From assembly GCA_964014735.1 (NCBI GenBank), contig CAXHBH010000028.1, positions 1-18,247 on the forward strand: a stretch of 18,247 nt of DNA. The letters run 5' to 3'. The notes beneath the pieces are model-generated. The model had not been told where the DNA came from. It did no database searches and saw only the letters and a list, made by a program, of their open reading frames with translations. Shown in pieces: positions 15,534 to 18,247 of the stretch. The stretch comes from UBA7446 sp964014735 (GTDB lineage Bacteria > Bacteroidota > Bacteroidia > Flavobacteriales > Flavobacteriaceae). The position numbers were made by a program, and so were the translations under genes. Each line of letters begins with the position of its first letter. The first letter of the stretch is position 1.

Positions 15534-15560
15534 CAAAGATAAGGTAACTTACTTTGGCAA
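15534..15560 (-). promoter_or_regulatory. pdhA operon promoter (TTG-N16-TAnnTTTG)
   Basis: On the minus strand TTG is at 15560-15558, then a 16-base spacer, then TATCTTTG at 15541-15534, a perfect TAnnTTTG. Transcription should start near 15528, with a leader of about 20 bases. It lies entirely within the 69-base gap between porV and pdhA, so the pdhA run has its own promoter even if readthrough from porV occurs; I see no terminator hairpin there. Confidence 0.75.
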
Positions 15561-15578
15561 AAAAACGAAAATTAAGGC

Positions 15579-16727
15579 TTAGTACCGCTCTGCACCAAAA
15601 TTGAAAGTTAAGGAAAATCTCAGGGTGTTTTCAAGCGGATTTATAACCCTCCCGGCGGAAATTAAATAAGACAAGTCAACGTCAATAACATTATATTTAA
15701 ATCCTGCACCAAGAGTGAAGAATTTTCGAGCTCCTTTTAATTCATGCTCATTAAAATATCCCGCACGTAATGCAAATGATTCGTCATACATAAATTCAGC
15801 ACCAAGCGACCAAGTAAATTCTTTTAATTCCTCGCTAAAACCATCAGGTGCATCGCCAAAAGATTTAAAAATTCCGGAAAGAACACCAACATCATCAGGT
15901 TGTGCGTATCCCGTAATATTTCCTTCATTATCCTCGATAGGCTCACTTGGAGACGGCACCAAAAGCTTATTAATTTCCAAGCTTAATGCAAATTTATTAT
16001 AAGAATCAAAAATAAAATCGAAGCCACCACCAAGTTTTAAGTTGGTTGGTAAAAAGTCTGATTGACCCTCATCCTCATATTTTAATTTAGGACCTATGTT
16101 TGAAATGTTGAAACCTGCACGCCACATTCCTGAAAAACTAGAGTAGGGCACTTCATAAGATTGGTAAAAACCAGAAATACCAACAGCAACCGTACTCGCT
16201 GATGTACTGTCATTATTGGCAGAGTTGAGTTTTAAATCGGAAGTCAAAAAAGATCCTTGAACAGCCATAGAAAATTTGTCACTCAATTTTAGTGCATAGG
16301 AGGCATCCAAAACATATTCGTTAGGACTTTCTATAAGTGGATTAAGAAAGTCGGCGGGTGTTTGACCAATCTCAATTTCCCCTAAGCTAAAATAGCGCAA
16401 TCCAACAGCCCAAGCAGAGCGGTCACTTATTGCCCTGTAATATGTCAAATCTGCAAGGAAAATATCATTTACCAATTTGCTTAAATAAGGTGTGTAACTT
16501 ACGGCGGCCCCTGTATCATTTCCAATAAAAGCATATTTTGCTGGATTCCAATGGTTGGCAAATGCATCTGAAGAGGTTGCTACTCCTTGGTCTCCTAAAC
16601 TAGCAGAGCGCGCATCAGGCGCAATGGATAAAAAGGGTACGGCAGTGGTAACCACACGGATATCTTGTTGAGCAAAAGTGAGTTGCATTACTAATAGTAT
16701 TAGTGTGAGAAATATTGGTTTTTTCAT
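15579..16727 (-). CDS. porV: type IX secretion outer-membrane protein PorV
   Basis: A 382-residue outer-membrane beta-barrel of the PorV (LptO) family. In T9SS, PorV receives substrates from the translocon and delivers them to the PorU sortase on the cell surface. The signal peptide runs to TFA at 17-19 with probable cleavage before Gln20. The mature N-terminus contains the conserved block FLSIAPDARSASLGDQGVA (about 32-50) and HWNPAKYAF, highly typical of PorV. The rest shows alternating beta-strand segments, and the chain ends in LRFSLTFNFGAERY, a barrel-like C-terminal strand. It follows porU by two bases, so the two are cotranscribed. As I recall, cdd often sits between porV and pdhA in flavobacteria; it is absent here. 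Confidence 0.95.
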   Translation of the reverse strand: MKKPIFLTLILLVMQLTFAQQDIRVVTTAVPFLSIAPDARSASLGDQGVATSSDAFANHWNPAKYAFIGNDTGAAVSYTPYLSKLVNDIFLADLTYYRAISDRSAWAVGLRYFSLGEIEIGQTPADFLNPLIESPNEYVLDASYALKLSDKFSMAVQGSFLTSDLKLNSANNDSTSASTVAVGISGFYQSYEVPYSSFSGMWRAGFNISNIGPKLKYEDEGQSDFLPTNLKLGGGFDFIFDSYNKFALSLEINKLLVPSPSEPIEDNEGNITGYAQPDDVGVLSGIFKSFGDAPDGFSEELKEFTWSLGAEFMYDESFALRAGYFNEHELKGARKFFTLGAGFKYNVIDVDLSYLISAGRVINPLENTLRFSLTFNFGAERY

Positions 16728-16729
16728 AA

Positions 16730-18247
16730 TTATTTTACAATAAGTTTTCCTGAGTATATGTCTTTAGAGCTTGATAACGTAGAAATCAGTTCAATCGTGT
16801 ATATATAGTTGCCTTTATTTACTTTTTGACCGCTGTAAGATGTTGCATCCCACTGTAAGCTATCGATCATGTAACCTGATGAAAAAACATCTTGACTGCT
16901 GTGCCATATACGTTTTCCATTGACAGTAAATATAGAAATTTTAACGTCAAGCATCTCTCTTGGTCTGTTGTGTTGTACAAAAAATATTGTTTGATTTGTA
17001 ACTGGATTGGGCGAGTTAAATGCATTATCAATCCGAATTTCACTACTATCAATGACCGTAAATATAATGGTCTTTGTGGTTGGGTTGTTGTGGGTGTCCC
17101 ATGCACGTAAGGTTAAGGAATGTTGACCTAATTCCAAGTCATTTAAAGGATATGAAAGTGTCCCTTTTGTAAAGTCGTCTAATATTGTGGAATAATAGGC
17201 ATTAAGCACATAGGGATCTGCCTGATTGTTGTCTAGCGTGGCTATGATATCGTGCCCCAATCCACCAGACGAATTAATCCCATTTTCATCTTCAAAATCA
17301 ACTATAAGCATTGGGCTATCAAATACTTTTCCACCATTTGTAAAACTTCTATTTTCCAGAAAAACATTTATGAGAGGCCCTTGGGTATCGCTGACAGCTG
17401 CCGTATTTATTCCCCCAATATCAAACTGGTCAGAGAACCCTCCTACAGACTCGGTCTTGTCGTGATTAAAAGCAATAAAGCTAATTCTGGCTTTATCTAC
17501 ATTTAAATTTATGTCTTTAGGGATTACAAAAGTGGATGAAAATAGTCCATTAGAAACCGTAGCAAGTCCTTCAAAAACTTGCTCGCCAAGTGTTTTGAAG
17601 TTCATAGTCTTGTTTTGGTCATTGCCAAGCGTTGAACGCTCAACTTCTTTGTCAAAAATCTGAAGGGTTACTGTTCCATTAAAGCTTTGCTGAAGCACCT
17701 TGGAGGGACCCAAAATTTCGCCGGCTAAAGTTAGTTTGTCAAGCGCTTTGAATTGACGATCTCCTTCGGGGACATCTTCAATAGGAACGCCATTTAATTT
17801 AGATATGGCAATTTCTGGCTTAGGAATGTGAAGTTTAAGAGCAGGGTCGCCTATGTAAAAAAGTACACGTTTTTGATTTGCGTCTGTAAATTCATTTTTG
17901 GCAAGTCGCAACGCTTCAGCAATACTGGTGTAATTTTCGCTTCCGTATGAAAATAGGTGTTTGGACAAAATTTTGTTATAATCAACTCCTTTATTTATGA
18001 AAATCTGCCTGGTAGTTGAAATCAAACCTATGGCACCTCCAGTTGGATTTTGATAAAGCATTTCTCCTGCTGTAGGTCTTGTGTGGTTGTCAAACCGAGA
18101 AAATTCACAGGTAACCGTGATAAAAAGAGGGTATTTCCCGGGATGAAATAAGCTTAAGGCCATGTCTTTATCTACAACAAATTCACTAGCCAAGCCATCT
18201 TCGCCCCCGTGTCCAAAGTAATTAACAACTAAAGTGCCTTGTGATAG
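16730..18247 (-). CDS. porU: type IX secretion sortase PorU, C-terminal part (5' end outside window)
   Basis: The last 505 codons of PorU, a gingipain-type (C25) cysteine protease that removes the C-terminal signal of T9SS cargo at the cell surface. The frame is open to the window edge; the first residues visible are LSQGTLVVNYFGHGG. The catalytic dyad is visible: His in NYFGHGGEDG (codon 18211-18209) and Cys in TVTCEFSRFDN (codon 18109-18107), 34 residues apart, as expected for C25. Beta-rich domains follow, then a final domain of about 85 residues (from SPNPVTNQ to the end, with GNYIYTIEL and GKLIVK) that resembles a T9SS C-terminal signal domain, which by family knowledge PorU keeps. Signal peptide and N-terminal domain are not in the window. 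Confidence 0.95.
   Translation of the reverse strand, partial: LSQGTLVVNYFGHGGEDGLASEFVVDKDMALSLFHPGKYPLFITVTCEFSRFDNHTRPTAGEMLYQNPTGGAIGLISTTRQIFINKGVDYNKILSKHLFSYGSENYTSIAEALRLAKNEFTDANQKRVLFYIGDPALKLHIPKPEIAISKLNGVPIEDVPEGDRQFKALDKLTLAGEILGPSKVLQQSFNGTVTLQIFDKEVERSTLGNDQNKTMNFKTLGEQVFEGLATVSNGLFSSTFVIPKDINLNVDKARISFIAFNHDKTESVGGFSDQFDIGGINTAAVSDTQGPLINVFLENRSFTNGGKVFDSPMLIVDFEDENGINSSGGLGHDIIATLDNNQADPYVLNAYYSTILDDFTKGTLSYPLNDLELGQHSLTLRAWDTHNNPTTKTIIFTVIDSSEIRIDNAFNSPNPVTNQTIFFVQHNRPREMLDVKISIFTVNGKRIWHSSQDVFSSGYMIDSLQWDATSYSGQKVNKGNYIYTIELISTLSSSKDIYSGKLIVK

Noticed and set aside
1..18247. Mobile elements, CRISPR arrays, toxin-antitoxin pairs, tRNA genes and defence islands
   Set aside because: I looked for spaced direct repeats, transposase or integrase proteins, tRNA-like cloverleafs and small paired genes and found none; most remaining open frames lie antisense to strong genes and have no recognisable protein features.

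Overview
The window is gene-dense, core-type chromosome from a member of the Bacteroidota, most likely class Flavobacteriia. Three things point there. Type IX secretion genes (porU, porV) are present. The gene sets and orders are flavobacterial (adk-obgE divergent from purK-purE; porU-porV next to pdhA-pdhC). Nearly every promoter-bearing gap carries a Bacteroidetes-type -7 element, TAnnTTTG. Seventeen protein genes fill almost all of the sequence. I see no tRNA, rRNA, CRISPR array, insertion sequence or prophage, and no gene-free stretch over about 140 bases.

Left part (1-3418). On the minus strand, adk runs into the start of obgE, which is cut by the window edge. Divergent from it, purK-purE carry out the two-step carboxylation of aminoimidazole ribonucleotide in purine synthesis. 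A membrane protein resembling UbiA prenyltransferases faces purE, with a short 3' overlap.

Middle (3419-10569). gcvP (glycine decarboxylase P-protein, single chain) has its own promoter, overlapped by an FNR-type palindrome. It is followed by a ketoacyl-ACP synthase III-like gene with its own promoter. Facing that is a secreted purple-acid-phosphatase-like gene that is clearly more AT-rich than its neighbours. Next come mlaE-mlaF, the permease and ATPase of an Mla-type lipid ABC transporter, overlapping by one base.

Right part (10571-18247). Seven genes run on the minus strand: porU (5' end outside the window), porV, pdhA, pdhC, a short-chain dehydrogenase, an SprT-like metalloprotein and a DUF389 membrane protein. 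porU-porV supply the T9SS surface sortase and its outer-membrane shuttle partner. A strong promoter in the 69-base gap after porV starts a second unit with pdhA-pdhC (pyruvate dehydrogenase E1 alpha and E2). The genes behind it are packed with gaps of 1-5 bases or TAATG stop/start overlaps.

I found no convincing undescribed multi-gene system. The observations most worth a second look are the FNR-like palindrome on the gcvP promoter, three promoters with identical TTG-N16-TAnnTTTG architecture, the compositionally odd phosphatase gene, the UbiA-like protein that keeps only one of the two Asp-rich motifs, and a near-leaderless purK.
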